Origin: an uncultured Bacteroidales bacterium
Lineage (GTDB): Bacteria > Bacteroidota > Bacteroidia > Bacteroidales > UBA932
Assembly: GCA_947305045.1 (NCBI GenBank)
Contig: CAMZCW010000025.1
Location: forward strand, 1 to 18,237
DNA: 18,237 nucleotides
Direction: 5' to 3'
Below the pieces are notes generated by a model. It had not been told where the DNA came from, did not search any database, and was given only the letters and a program-made list of their open reading frames with translations. Position numbers and translations under genes: made by a program. Positions 1 through 8,002 of the stretch are shown piece by piece. Positions within the stretch are counted from its first letter, which is position 1. The number at the start of each line of letters is the position of its first letter.

Positions 1-15
1 AAAAATGCGATTCTT

Positions 16-56
16 AGAGGCTTCGAAAAACGGATCCTTTTTCAGCGGCCTCTTTT
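16..56 (+). terminator. Terminator-like hairpin at the window edge
   Basis: AGAGGC at 16-21 pairs with GCCTCT at 48-53, and GAAAAA at 25-30 pairs with TTTTTC at 38-43 inside it. The structure is followed by a short run of T (53-56). This resembles an intrinsic terminator for a plus-strand gene ending before the window, but that gene cannot be seen and the T run is short. Confidence 0.35.
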
Positions 57-62
57 ATGCAG

Positions 63-173
63 CCAACCTTTTGCAGTCATTCGGCCTTGTAGCATGCTCT
101 GCCATCTTTTATGTGTCAAAGGTTGGCCCCATAAAAACCAGCCATTGACAAAAACACGACCAACCTTTTGCAG
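63..173. repeat. Three copies of a CCAACCTTT word in alternating orientation
   Basis: CCAACCTTTTGCAG occurs exactly at 63-76 and 160-173. An inverted copy of its first nine bases (AAAGGTTGG) lies between them at 118-126, so the middle copy can pair with either flank. A second small dyad, TTTTATG (107-113) with CATAAAA (130-136), surrounds the middle copy. A related word, GCC(A)TCTTTTATG, precedes the first and middle copies (from 48 and from 101). The arrangement looks like a degenerate duplicated element; I do not recognise a named repeat family. Confidence 0.5.
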
Positions 174-181
174 GTGAGCCG

Positions 182-268
182 TGTCGTCCTTTAAAAAGGC
201 CCAAAACAAGGACGAGAGGGGAGAAAGAAGGCTGTCGTCCACAAATCCGGGTTAAAACAAGGACGAGA
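182..268. repeat. 51-nt tandem duplication forming two TCGTCC/GGACGA hairpins
   Basis: Two units are offset by exactly 51 nt. Each begins TGTCGTCC (182-189 and 233-240) and contains an identical 15-base stretch from AAAACAAGG to GACGAGA (203-217 and 254-268), while the sequence between has diverged. Within each unit TCGTCC pairs with GGACGA (184-189/210-215 and 235-240/261-266), leaving a 20-nt loop. The paired arms are conserved and the loops are not, which is what a selected hairpin would look like. The function is unknown. Confidence 0.5.
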
Positions 269-303
269 AGGGGTGTGACATGCAATATGTCGAATATTTT
301 TAA

Positions 304-311
304 TACATTTG
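304..311 (+). promoter_or_regulatory. Bacteroidota -7 element (TACATTTG) for def
   Basis: TACATTTG matches the Bacteroidota -7 consensus TAnnTTTG and ends 16 nt before the def start codon. No good TTTG -33 element is visible 19-21 nt upstream, so this is a one-element match. A GACAT/ATGTC dyad at 277-291 lies about where a -33 element would be read. Confidence 0.5.
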
Positions 312-327
312 TGGTAAAGAAGTTATT

Positions 328-930
328 ATGCGTAAAACATTATTACTCGTGCTGGTGGCGGCCCTGACGGTTGGTTGTGGGCAGCGGGCATTTACCCCGG
401 TGGAAAGAGCCCTGATTCTGGAATCGGATTCCCTGATGTATGTGACAACCATTGATGTGGCGGCGGATAGTGCCATTCTGCGAGCGATCAGCATGGATTT
501 AACCCCTCGTGAGCTCGCCAGCCCAGAGCTTGAGGTCCTTCTGGGCAAAATGCTGTACACCGTGCAGCATCCCACCCAGGACGGCGTGGGCATTGCCGCG
601 CCGCAGGTGGGCCTGAACAAGCGCATTGTCTGTGTGCAGCGCTTCGACAAGCCCGGAGAACCCTTCGAGGGCTACCTGAACGCGCACATAGACAGTTTGG
701 GCGGAGAGATAGCTGTGGGCCCGGAAGGATGCCTGTCCATCCCCGGCAAGCGCGGCCTGGTTCCCCGGCATACCCAGGTGCGGATCCGTTATGTGGCTCC
801 AGGGAACAGTGAGGAACGCACGGAGGAGGTTGAAGGCTTTACGGCCGTTATTTTCCAGCACGAGATAGACCATCTGGATGGGATCCTGTATATTGACAGG
901 GCGGATTCGGTGTTCGTATCACAGCGGTAG
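328..930 (+). CDS. def: Peptide deformylase with a lipoprotein signal peptide
   Basis: Peptide deformylase is a metal-dependent hydrolase that removes the formyl group from N-formylmethionine. All three family motifs are intact in this 200-residue protein: GVGIAAPQ (residues 86-93), EGCLS (133-137) and HEIDH (178-182). That gives metal ligands Cys135, His178 and His182, with Glu179 and Gln93 as catalytic residues. Unusually, an N-terminal addition of about 40 residues begins with a charged start, a hydrophobic core and a lipobox (LTVGC, Cys17), which is a lipoprotein signal. The residues after Cys17 (GQRAF) are not acidic, so surface display is not indicated. The start follows a -7 promoter element by a short leader. 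The protein is probably a paralogue rather than the housekeeping deformylase, because a lipoprotein would face away from nascent chains. If the N-terminus is not a real signal it could act in the cytoplasm. The family call is secure; the location is inferred. Confidence 0.93.
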   Translation: MRKTLLLVLVAALTVGCGQRAFTPVERALILESDSLMYVTTIDVAADSAILRAISMDLTPRELASPELEVLLGKMLYTVQHPTQDGVGIAAPQVGLNKRIVCVQRFDKPGEPFEGYLNAHIDSLGGEIAVGPEGCLSIPGKRGLVPRHTQVRIRYVAPGNSEERTEEVEGFTAVIFQHEIDHLDGILYIDRADSVFVSQR

Positions 931-933
931 GAG

Positions 934-956
934 ATGCCCGGTCGGAGGCCGGGCAT
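934..956 (+). terminator. Perfect 8-bp GC-rich hairpin after def
   Basis: ATGCCCGG (934-941) and CCGGGCAT (949-956) form a perfect stem with a 7-nt loop, beginning 4 nt after the def stop codon. No T run follows, so it may be a weak terminator or a 3'-end stabiliser. Its position between def and the separate valS promoter favours an end-of-transcript role. Confidence 0.5.
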
Positions 957-966
957 GACGCTGTGT

Positions 967-998
967 GTTGTCCATGTCGGGAAAAAATAGTACATTTG
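967..998 (+). promoter_or_regulatory. Promoter of valS (-33 GTTG, -7 TACATTTG)
   Basis: TACATTTG at 991-998 is a full match to TAnnTTTG. GTTG at 967-970 matches three of four bases of the -33 TTTG, with a 20-nt spacer. The valS start codon follows 19 nt after the -7 element, leaving a very short leader. Confidence 0.7.
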
Positions 999-1017
999 TA
1001 AGATTAAAGAAGAAGTT

Positions 1018-3672
1018 ATGAAAGAATTAGCTGCAAAGTACAGTGCCGCACAGGTAGAAGACAAATGGTACCAGTATTGGCTGGACCATAAGTTTTTCCA
1101 CAGCGAACCCAATGAAAAACAGCCATATACCATTGTGATCCCGCCGCCCAACGTGACGGGTATCCTGCACATGGGCCACGTCCTTAACAATACCCTGAAC
1201 GATGTCCTTGTCCGCAAAGCCCGCATGGACGGCAAAAACGCCTGCTGGGTGCCCGGAACGGACCATGCTTCCATTGCCACGGAAAGCAAGGTGGTGGCTA
1301 AGCTCAAGGGCATGGGGATTGCCAAGGAGGATATCGGCCGGGAAGAATTCCTCAAGCACGCCTGGGAATGGAAAGAAGAGCATGGCGGCATTATCCTGCA
1401 GCAACTGAAGAAGTTAGGCTGCTCCTGCGACTGGGACCGTACCCGCTTTACCATGGAGCCCGCCCTGAGTGAAGCAGTAATCAACACCTTTGTGTATTTC
1501 TACAAGAAAGGCTGGATATACAAAGGCGTACGCATGGTGAACTGGGATCCGGAGGCCCTCACTGCCGTGAGCGATGATGAAGTTATCCACAAGGACACCA
1601 AGAGCCATTTCTATCACCTGAAATACTTTATTTCCGACGGCAACGGCAATCCCACGGACAAGTACCTGGTCATTGCCACCACCCGTCCGGAAACCATCAT
1701 GGCGGATGCCGCCATTTGTGTGAATCCCAAGGACGAGCGCCACTTCTGGCTCAAGGGAAAGAAGGTGCTCATTCCGCTGATCAACCGCGAAATCCCCGTG
1801 ATTGAGGACGATTACGTGGAGATGGACTTCGGTACCGGTTGCCTTAAGGTTACCCCAGCGCACGACGTCCACGACTATGAAATTGGCCTGCGTCACAACC
1901 TTCCCGTGCTGGAAATCATTGACGACCACGGTAAACTGAACGAAAAAGCCCAGATTTTGGTGGGCGAGGACCGCTTTGTGGCCCGCAAGAAGATTGTGAA
2001 AATGCTGGAAGAAGCCGGTAACCTGGTCAAGGTGGAAGACTACACCTCTCCGGTAGGCTATTCCGAGCGTACAGATGCCGTCATTGAGCCCAAACTGAGC
2101 GCCCAGTGGTTCCTGAAGATGGAAACCCTGGCGGGGATGGCCCTGGAAACCGTAGCAAGCGGCCGTACGCAGTTTATCCCGGAGAAATACGTGAACACCT
2201 ACAGACACTGGATGGAAAATGCCAGAGACTGGTGTATTTCCCGCCAGCTGTGGTGGGGCCAGCGCATCCCGGCCTACTATCTGCCGGATGGCAGTTATGT
2301 GGTAGAAGCCACGCCGGAAGCCGCCTTAAAGGCCGCCCAGGCCATCAACCCGGCCATCACGGCTGCTGACCTTAAGCAGGACGAGGACGTACTGGATACC
2401 TGGTTCAGCAGCTGGCTCTGGCCCATCTCCGTGTTCGACCCGGAGAAGCCCGGTCATCCGGACCACCAGCCCAACAAGGACCTGGCCTACTATTATCCCA
2501 CCAACGACCTGGTGACGGGCCCGGACATCATCTTCTTCTGGGTGGCCCGCATGATTATGGCCGGCGAGGAATTCATGGGCAAGGAGCCCTTCTCCAACGT
2601 GTATTTCACCGGCATCGTGCGTGATAAACTGGGCCGGAAGATGAGTAAAACGCTGGGCAACAGCCCCAATCCGCTGGAACTCATCGAAAAATATGGTGCA
2701 GACGCCGTCCGCATTGGCATGCTGCTGTGCTCCAGCGCCGGCAACGACATCTTCTACGATGAGGCCCAGGTGCAGCAGGGCGCAGCCTTCTGCAACAAGA
2801 TTTGGAACAGTTACCGCCTGGTAAAAGGCTTCCAGGTGAGCCCGGACGTGCAGCAGAGCCCTGTTGCCGCCAAGGCCATCGAGTGGTTCAACGCCAAGCT
2901 CTCGGAAACCGTAGCCCTGGTAGAAGACCACTACAGCAAGTTCCGCATTTCGGACGCGCTCATGACCATTTACCGCCTCTTCTGGGACGACTATTGCTCC
3001 TGGTATCTGGAGGCCATTAAACCGGCTTTTGGCAGCCCTGTAGATCCTGCTACCCATAACGCTACCCTGGGCTTCTTCGAGGCCCTCTTAAAGCTCATTC
3101 ACCCGGTAATGCCCTTCATTACGGAAGAACTTTGGCAGGACATTGCTCCCCGAGAGGAAGGGGAGACCATCATGTACGCCGCTACGCCCAAGGCACAGAC
3201 ATACAAACAAGAGGTCCTGGACCACTTTGCCCTTGCCATGGAGACAGTGAACGGCGCCCGTGGCGTTCGCAGCCAGCGCAACCTTCCTCCCAAGGAACAG
3301 CTGAACCTCAAGATCAAAGGCGCTTTCCCGGCCGATATGATTCCCGTGGTGGAAAAACTTTCCAACTGCTCCGTAGAAACTGTGTCGGATTTCGGTGGCG
3401 CACAAGGCGTGGGATTCATGGTCCGCACCCTGGAAATGTTCGTGGTTCTGGAAGGTAAAGTGAACGTGGCGGAAGAGCTTGAAAAAGCACAAAAGGAACT
3501 CCTGTACCAGCAGCAGTTCCTGGAGAATGTGCGCAAAAAACTCTCCAACGAACGTTTTGTAGCCAATGCTCCGGCCGCCGTCATAGAGAACGAGCGCAAG
3601 AAAGAGGTGGATTCGCTCTCCAAGATTGAAAGCCTACAGGCAAAGATTAAATCTTTGGAAACGAATAAGTAA
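1018..3672 (+). CDS. valS: Valyl-tRNA synthetase
   Basis: This 884-residue class I aminoacyl-tRNA synthetase charges tRNA-Val in the cytoplasm. The ATP-binding signatures are present: HMGH at residues 51-54 (HIGH motif, preceded by PPPNVTG) and KMSKT at 541-545 (KMSKS motif). The editing (CP1) domain lies between them and carries a TTRPET motif. The anticodon-binding region follows the KMSKT. The last 70 or so residues are rich in Lys, Glu and Leu and look like the C-terminal coiled-coil arm of ValRS. The length is normal for the family. It has its own promoter and a 33-nt gap to the next gene, so the operon behind it may be partly read through from here. Confidence 0.97.
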   Translation: MKELAAKYSAAQVEDKWYQYWLDHKFFHSEPNEKQPYTIVIPPPNVTGILHMGHVLNNTLNDVLVRKARMDGKNACWVPGTDHASIATESKVVAKLKGMGIAKEDIGREEFLKHAWEWKEEHGGIILQQLKKLGCSCDWDRTRFTMEPALSEAVINTFVYFYKKGWIYKGVRMVNWDPEALTAVSDDEVIHKDTKSHFYHLKYFISDGNGNPTDKYLVIATTRPETIMADAAICVNPKDERHFWLKGKKVLIPLINREIPVIEDDYVEMDFGTGCLKVTPAHDVHDYEIGLRHNLPVLEIIDDHGKLNEKAQILVGEDRFVARKKIVKMLEEAGNLVKVEDYTSPVGYSERTDAVIEPKLSAQWFLKMETLAGMALETVASGRTQFIPEKYVNTYRHWMENARDWCISRQLWWGQRIPAYYLPDGSYVVEATPEAALKAAQAINPAITAADLKQDEDVLDTWFSSWLWPISVFDPEKPGHPDHQPNKDLAYYYPTNDLVTGPDIIFFWVARMIMAGEEFMGKEPFSNVYFTGIVRDKLGRKMSKTLGNSPNPLELIEKYGADAVRIGMLLCSSAGNDIFYDEAQVQQGAAFCNKIWNSYRLVKGFQVSPDVQQSPVAAKAIEWFNAKLSETVALVEDHYSKFRISDALMTIYRLFWDDYCSWYLEAIKPAFGSPVDPATHNATLGFFEALLKLIHPVMPFITEELWQDIAPREEGETIMYAATPKAQTYKQEVLDHFALAMETVNGARGVRSQRNLPPKEQLNLKIKGAFPADMIPVVEKLSNCSVETVSDFGGAQGVGFMVRTLEMFVVLEGKVNVAEELEKAQKELLYQQQFLENVRKKLSNERFVANAPAAVIENERKKEVDSLSKIESLQAKIKSLETNK

Positions 3673-3705
3673 AACATAATTGTTAATTACTGTAACATTT
3701 TTGTT

Positions 3706-4122
3706 ATGGCAATATTCAAGACAACATTTCCTGTCCGGTACTATGAAACCGACCAAATGGCGGTGGTGCATCACTCCAATTATGTCCGCTATTTTGAGTT
3801 GGCCCGGGACGAGATGATGGTGCAGCTGGGCTTCCCCATTGAGCGCTGTGAAAAGGAATTAAAAGTCCTGGTCCCTATTGTCTCCCTGGAGTGTCATTTC
3901 CGGCATCCGGCCCGGATGGGGGATGTGCTCACCGCCACTGCGGAAGTCACCCGCGTCCCCATGGCCAAGATGCTCATCAAGCAGGCTGTTTACAATCAGG
4001 ACGGCGTACTTTGTGCAGAGGGGGCGGTCACCCTGGGCTTCCTGGACAGCGCCACTTTTACGCCCATCCGCTGCCCGGAAATCATCACGGAACTTTTTGA
4101 AAAACATATTAACGACAAATAA
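3706..4122 (+). CDS. YbgC/FadM-like hot-dog acyl-CoA thioesterase
   Basis: This 138-residue single hot-dog domain protein should hydrolyse acyl-CoA thioesters in the cytoplasm. The family signature is near the N-terminus: [20 protein letters not shown] (residues 12-31), with Asp16 in the position of the catalytic acid and the following His-Asn-Tyr segment typical of 4-hydroxybenzoyl-CoA thioesterase/YbgC relatives. The substrate cannot be read from the sequence. It opens a compact operon with tatA, which begins 4 nt after its stop codon. Upstream the sequence TAACATTTTTG resembles the -7 element, but its spacing is three bases too long, so whether it has a separate promoter or depends on valS read-through is unclear. 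Confidence 0.88.
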   Translation: MAIFKTTFPVRYYETDQMAVVHHSNYVRYFELARDEMMVQLGFPIERCEKELKVLVPIVSLECHFRHPARMGDVLTATAEVTRVPMAKMLIKQAVYNQDGVLCAEGAVTLGFLDSATFTPIRCPEIITELFEKHINDK

Positions 4123-4126
4123 TAGT

Positions 4127-4336
4127 ATGGTCGCGTATCCGCTCATCATGATTGGTACCTGGGAAATTGTTGCCATCGTACTGCTGGTTGTGCTCTTGTT
4201 TGGCGGGAAGAAGATTCCCGAGCTCATGAAGGGCCTTGGTAAGGGTGTGAAAAGCTTCAAGGAGGGGATGAACGAGGTGGAGAAAGAAGTGAAAGACGCC
4301 GTTAAGGAGGACGATCCTAAAAAGGAAGAGAAGTAA
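4127..4336 (+). CDS. tatA: Sec-independent translocase subunit TatA
   Basis: TatA oligomerises to form the passage for folded proteins in the twin-arginine export system. The 69-residue product has one N-terminal membrane helix (about residues 9-25), the hinge FGGKKIPEL (25-33), an amphipathic helix (about 30-46) and a highly charged Lys/Glu tail, which is the full TatA plan. The ATG at 4127 lies just behind the thioesterase stop; a second ATG at 4148 would give a 62-residue form starting MIGTWEI and is equally plausible. tatC follows after 2 nt. No TatB is seen, in line with the minimal TatA/TatC systems of many bacteria. Confidence 0.92.
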   Translation: MVAYPLIMIGTWEIVAIVLLVVLLFGGKKIPELMKGLGKGVKSFKEGMNEVEKEVKDAVKEDDPKKEEK

Positions 4337-4338
4337 AG

Positions 4339-5082
4339 GTGGCAGTCCAGGACAGTGAAATGTCCTTCTGGGACCACCTGGAGGCCCTGAGAGGAACCCT
4401 GCTCCGCTCGGCGGTGGCGGTGTGCCTGTGCTCGCTGGTCTTTCTGGCCTTCCCGCGTCAGCTTTTCTATGCGGTCCTCTGGCCCACGCAACCGGATTTT
4501 ATCCTGTACAGCCTGCTGGGACTGCCTTTCCAGATGACGCTCATCAATACGGAAGTATCGGCCCAATTCTTTATGCACCTGAAGGTGAGCATGCTCTGCG
4601 GGCTGGTGATCGCGTTTCCGTATGTGGTTTATGAAATCTGGAAGTTTGTGGCACCGGCGCTGTATGCGCATGAACTCAAGGCGGTGAAAAAAGGCTTCCT
4701 GTTGTCATCAGGGCTGTTTTACCTGGGCGTTGCGGTGGGGTATTTTGTGGTGCTGCCCGTTTGCCTGATGTTTTTCATGAATTATACGGTGAGCGAAACC
4801 ATTGCCAATACCATTACGCTGGGCTCCTACATGTCGCTTTTCACCTCCATGGTGTTCCTGATCGGGCTGCTGTTCGAGTTTCCCACCGTCATTCTGGTGC
4901 TCTCCAGCCTGGGCGTTGTGCACAGAGCCCAGCTCCGGAAACTGCGGAAGTACGCCTTTATTACTGTGCTCATTATCAGCGCATTAATTACGCCCAGTGA
5001 CCCTTTTTCCATGTTTGTGTTGTCCATTCCGCTGTATGGCCTGTACGAACTGTCCATCCTTTTATGTAAAAAAGACGCATGA
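4339..5082 (+). CDS. tatC: Sec-independent translocase subunit TatC
   Basis: TatC is the multi-spanning inner-membrane receptor for twin-arginine signal peptides. The 247-residue protein shows the N-terminal motif FWDHLEALR (residues 10-18), about six hydrophobic spans, the AFPYVVYEIWKFVAPAL segment (92-108) with the conserved Glu and Pro of the first periplasmic/cytoplasmic loops, and the TPSDPFSMFVLSIPLYGLYE region (218-237) with the conserved Asp. A GTG start at 4339 is chosen because it sits 2 nt after the tatA stop; an ATG seven codons on would still keep the motif. Its stop overlaps the next start in an ATGA junction, suggesting translational coupling with the ABC-F gene. Confidence 0.95.
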   Translation: MAVQDSEMSFWDHLEALRGTLLRSAVAVCLCSLVFLAFPRQLFYAVLWPTQPDFILYSLLGLPFQMTLINTEVSAQFFMHLKVSMLCGLVIAFPYVVYEIWKFVAPALYAHELKAVKKGFLLSSGLFYLGVAVGYFVVLPVCLMFFMNYTVSETIANTITLGSYMSLFTSMVFLIGLLFEFPTVILVLSSLGVVHRAQLRKLRKYAFITVLIISALITPSDPFSMFVLSIPLYGLYELSILLCKKDA

Positions 5083-7004
5083 TATCCATCAATAATGTAA
5101 CCGTGTCCTTTGGCAGCTGGAATTTACTGGACTGCATCAATTTCCACATCAGCGAAACTGACAAGATTGGCCTGGTGGGGAAGAACGGTGCCGGCAAATC
5201 CACGCTCATGAAGCTGATTACGGGAGAACAGGCGCCCACGAGCGGCAGTATCGACAAGCCGTCATCGCTCAAGATGGGTTATTTGCCGCAAATCATGGAG
5301 CATCATCGCGGGCATACGGTGCTGGACGAGGCCCTGTCGGTGTTCAACTATATCCAGGAGATGGAAGGGGAGCTGGCCGTTATTACGGAAAAGCTGGCGG
5401 AACGCACGGATTACGAGTCGCCGGCCTATGTGGCGCTGATTGACCGGATGAATGCCCTGAACGACCGTCTGTCACTGGAATCGGGCCTGTCGCCGCGTGC
5501 GCAGGCGGAAAAGGTACTCTTTGGCCTGGGTTTCAAGGCCGATGAACTGGACCGGCTCACGGAAACCTTCAGCCAGGGCTGGAACATGCGCATCGAACTG
5601 GCCAAAATCCTCCTCTCGCAGCCGGATGTACTGCTCCTGGACGAACCCACCAACCACCTGGACATTGAATCCATTGAGTGGTTCGAGGACTATTTGAAGT
5701 CTTTCCGGGGCGCGGTGCTGCTGGTCTCGCACGACCGCAAGTTCCTGGACAACGTGACCACTCGTACCGTAGAAATCCTCCTGGGCCATGTGAATGACTA
5801 TAAAGTGCCTTATAGCCAGTATGTTACGCTTAGAACCGAACGGATTGCCCAGCAGACCGCCGCGTATGAGAACCAGCAGCGGATGATAGAGAAGACGGAA
5901 GATTTCATCAACCGTTTCCGCTACAAGCCCACCAAGAGCAACCAGGTCCAGTCGCGCATCAAGGCACTGGAAAAGTTGGAGCGGATAGAGATTGATGAGA
6001 GCGACAATGCGACACTTTCCCTGAAGTTTCCGCCGGCGCAGCGCTCCGGAGACGTGGTCTTCAAGGGGACCGATCTTACGGTAGGGTATCCGCAGAAGGT
6101 GGTGTTCCGCGATGCGCAGATTGAGATCAAGCGGGGAGAGAAAGTGGCGCTCATCGGCCGGAATGGCGAGGGAAAAACGACGCTCATGCGCGTGATTATG
6201 GGCGAGTTGGAGCCCAAGGCCGGAGAGGCCAAAGTGGGGCACAATGTGAAAATTGGCTATTATGCCCAGAACCAGGAGGACATCCTGGACCCCTCGGAGA
6301 CCGTTTTCGGCACCCTGGACCGTATCGCGGTGGGGGAGATTCGCACTAAACTGAGAGACCTTCTGGGCGCATTCCTGTTCAAGGGAGAGGATATCGACAA
6401 GAAAGTGTCCGTCCTCAGTGGCGGTGAACGGGCCCGCCTGGGCATGGCCAAGCTTATGCTCAGCCCGTATAACGTGCTGGCGCTGGATGAGCCCACCAAC
6501 CATATGGATATCCGTTCAAAAGATATCCTGAAACAGGCGCTGAAGGCCTTTGACGGCACGTTAATTGTGGTGTCCCATGACCGTGATTTCCTGGACGGGC
6601 TGGTGGACAAGCTGTACGAATTCCGGGACGGGAAAGTGACCGAGCACCTGGGGAGCGTTCAGGAATTCCTGCAAAAACGCAAACTGGAGAGTCTGCAGGA
6701 ACTGGAACGGAAGCAGCCGGCGGAAGAAAAACCGGCGGAAAAGCCTGTTAAAGAGCAGGCCAGGCAGTTCCAGCAGCAAAAGTTTGTGTCCAAGGAACAA
6801 CGTAAGTTGCAAAACCGGGTAAGCTTCCTGGAGAAGGAGATAGCCCGCAGGGAAGGCCGGATGGGGGAGATAGAGAAACGGCTGAGTGCCCCGGGGCCGC
6901 AGGATGACGTAATGGAACTCACGCGGGAATACCTGGAGCTCAAACGCGCCCTGGATGCGGACACTGATGAATGGACCTCTTTAATGGAACAACTTGACAA
7001 CTAA
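5079..7004 (+). CDS. ABC-F family ribosome-associated ATPase (YheS/Uup-like)
   Basis: Two ATP-binding cassettes on one chain, with no membrane segments, place this 641-residue protein in the ABC-F group, which acts on ribosomes. Cassette 1 has Walker A GKNGAGKS (residues 34-41), signature FSQGW (164-168) and Walker B LLLDEP with Asp188-Glu189. Cassette 2 has Walker A GRNGEGKT (360-367), signature LSGGE (446-450) and Walker B with Asp470-Glu471. Between them is a charged helical linker containing RYKPTKSNQVQSR, the expected P-site tRNA-interaction region. The C-terminus from about 545 is Lys/Glu/Gln-rich and ends in a predicted coiled coil. The first signature has Gln in place of the second-position Gly of SGG. 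Antibiotic-resistance activity cannot be inferred; a housekeeping translation factor is more likely given the operon. Confidence 0.93.
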   Translation: MISINNVTVSFGSWNLLDCINFHISETDKIGLVGKNGAGKSTLMKLITGEQAPTSGSIDKPSSLKMGYLPQIMEHHRGHTVLDEALSVFNYIQEMEGELAVITEKLAERTDYESPAYVALIDRMNALNDRLSLESGLSPRAQAEKVLFGLGFKADELDRLTETFSQGWNMRIELAKILLSQPDVLLLDEPTNHLDIESIEWFEDYLKSFRGAVLLVSHDRKFLDNVTTRTVEILLGHVNDYKVPYSQYVTLRTERIAQQTAAYENQQRMIEKTEDFINRFRYKPTKSNQVQSRIKALEKLERIEIDESDNATLSLKFPPAQRSGDVVFKGTDLTVGYPQKVVFRDAQIEIKRGEKVALIGRNGEGKTTLMRVIMGELEPKAGEAKVGHNVKIGYYAQNQEDILDPSETVFGTLDRIAVGEIRTKLRDLLGAFLFKGEDIDKKVSVLSGGERARLGMAKLMLSPYNVLALDEPTNHMDIRSKDILKQALKAFDGTLIVVSHDRDFLDGLVDKLYEFRDGKVTEHLGSVQEFLQKRKLESLQELERKQPAEEKPAEKPVKEQARQFQQQKFVSKEQRKLQNRVSFLEKEIARREGRMGEIEKRLSAPGPQDDVMELTREYLELKRALDADTDEWTSLMEQLDN

Positions 7005-7016
7005 TTATTTAACGAT

Positions 7017-8000
7017 ATGAATAAAATTATTGGCAAACTTCTGTGCCTTGCCGTTCTGGCAAGTGCGTTTGTTTTCCCTGCCCAGGCGCAGTTTACCACC
7101 CAGCTGGAGGAAACTACGCTGCCTGTCGGGGAATTTTCTTCCCTGAACGTGGACGGCGATTTCGAAATCGTCCTTTCCAAGGGTTCCTATGGCGTACGCA
7201 TGACCTCCGACAAAAACCTGATGCCCTACATACAGGTCTATGTACGTTCCAATACACTTTATATCACCTATGATGAGAAGGCGGTTCCCAAGGATGTCAA
7301 GAAACTCTACAAAGGAAAGAATGCACCCACGCCTGTGTTCCGTGCGGTTGTCTCCATGCCCCAGTTGAACGGGTTCACGCTGGATGACAATGTGGTTTTG
7401 TCCGCAACAGATGATTTCTTTGGCGCTGACGCCGTTCTCACCATGAGCGGAAAGGCCCAGGTACGCAACCTGAATCTGCGGGCCAAATCCCTCACGGTAA
7501 ACATGAAGAAAAACACCCAGGCCGTCCTTTTCCTCCATGCCGATGAGACAATGGAGTTGAATACGGACGACAAAGCTATGCTGAAAGTTTCGGAAAGAGC
7601 CCGTGAAATTGTCTTGAATGCAAAAGGCAGCTCCGACAACGCTATTTCCGGTGACTGCAAGACCCTGACCCTGAATCTGAGCGAAAAGTCCACGACCAAT
7701 GTGACGCAGCGCACGAATAATACCACCCTGAATGTAGGCGGCTCATCCAAACTGAATTTGAACGGAGCGGCTGAATTCCTGGAAATCAAGGGAGACAAGA
7801 ATGCAGAAGTGGAAGCCGCAGCATTCCCGGTCAAGAACCTGAAGGCGGAGATGAATGGCGGCAAGGTGAACGTGGCTGTGGAGAAAGAACTGAATGTTAC
7901 CTTGCAGGGAGGTAGCGCCCTGTTCTATACCGGTTCTCCCGTCATCCTCGTCAACAAGATTGTCAAGTCCACATTGGCTCCTGCCGGCACTGTAAAATAA
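7017..8000 (+). CDS. Exported GIN-domain (DUF2807) protein
   Basis: The 327-residue protein begins with a clear Sec signal peptide (basic start, hydrophobic core, likely cleavage after AQA near residue 24) and has no lipobox. The rest fits the DUF2807 or head GIN domain family: an early FSSLNVDGDFEIVLSKG segment (residues 40-56) followed by many short Asn/Gly/Ser/Lys-rich beta strands spread over the remaining length, consistent with a beta-helix-like fold. Such proteins are common in Bacteroidota envelopes and are often labelled adhesin-like, but their role is not established. It lies 12 nt after the ABC-F gene and 2 nt before the dipeptidase gene, so it is probably co-transcribed. Confidence 0.82.
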   Translation: MNKIIGKLLCLAVLASAFVFPAQAQFTTQLEETTLPVGEFSSLNVDGDFEIVLSKGSYGVRMTSDKNLMPYIQVYVRSNTLYITYDEKAVPKDVKKLYKGKNAPTPVFRAVVSMPQLNGFTLDDNVVLSATDDFFGADAVLTMSGKAQVRNLNLRAKSLTVNMKKNTQAVLFLHADETMELNTDDKAMLKVSERAREIVLNAKGSSDNAISGDCKTLTLNLSEKSTTNVTQRTNNTTLNVGGSSKLNLNGAAEFLEIKGDKNAEVEAAAFPVKNLKAEMNGGKVNVAVEKELNVTLQGGSALFYTGSPVILVNKIVKSTLAPAGTVK

Positions 8001-8002
8001 TA

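Larger units (their letters stand above)
1..303. other. Repeat-rich non-coding leader region upstream of def
   Basis: I see no convincing gene in this stretch. It is packed with short direct and inverted repeats, described in separate entries: a terminator-like hairpin at 16-56, three copies of a CCAACCTTT word, a 51-nt tandem duplication, and a short dyad at 277-281/287-291 (GACAT/ATGTC) just upstream of the def promoter. Open frames of 47 codons (plus strand from 5) and 66 codons (minus strand, 242 to 42) cross the repeats but have no recognisable family and no promoter element before them, so I treat them as chance. Confidence 0.6.

Noticed and set aside
5..148. 47-codon plus-strand open frame (MRFLEASKNG...)
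   Set aside because: It overlaps the terminator-like hairpin and the repeat copies; no family resemblance and no upstream sequence to judge a promoter.
42..242. 66-codon minus-strand open frame in the leader region
   Set aside because: It runs through the direct and inverted repeats, has no recognisable family, and no -7 element precedes it. Repeats without stops explain it.
5079..7004. ABC-F protein as an antibiotic-resistance determinant
   Set aside because: The gene is embedded in a housekeeping operon with no mobile signs or leader peptide; the linker does not let me assign a resistance class.
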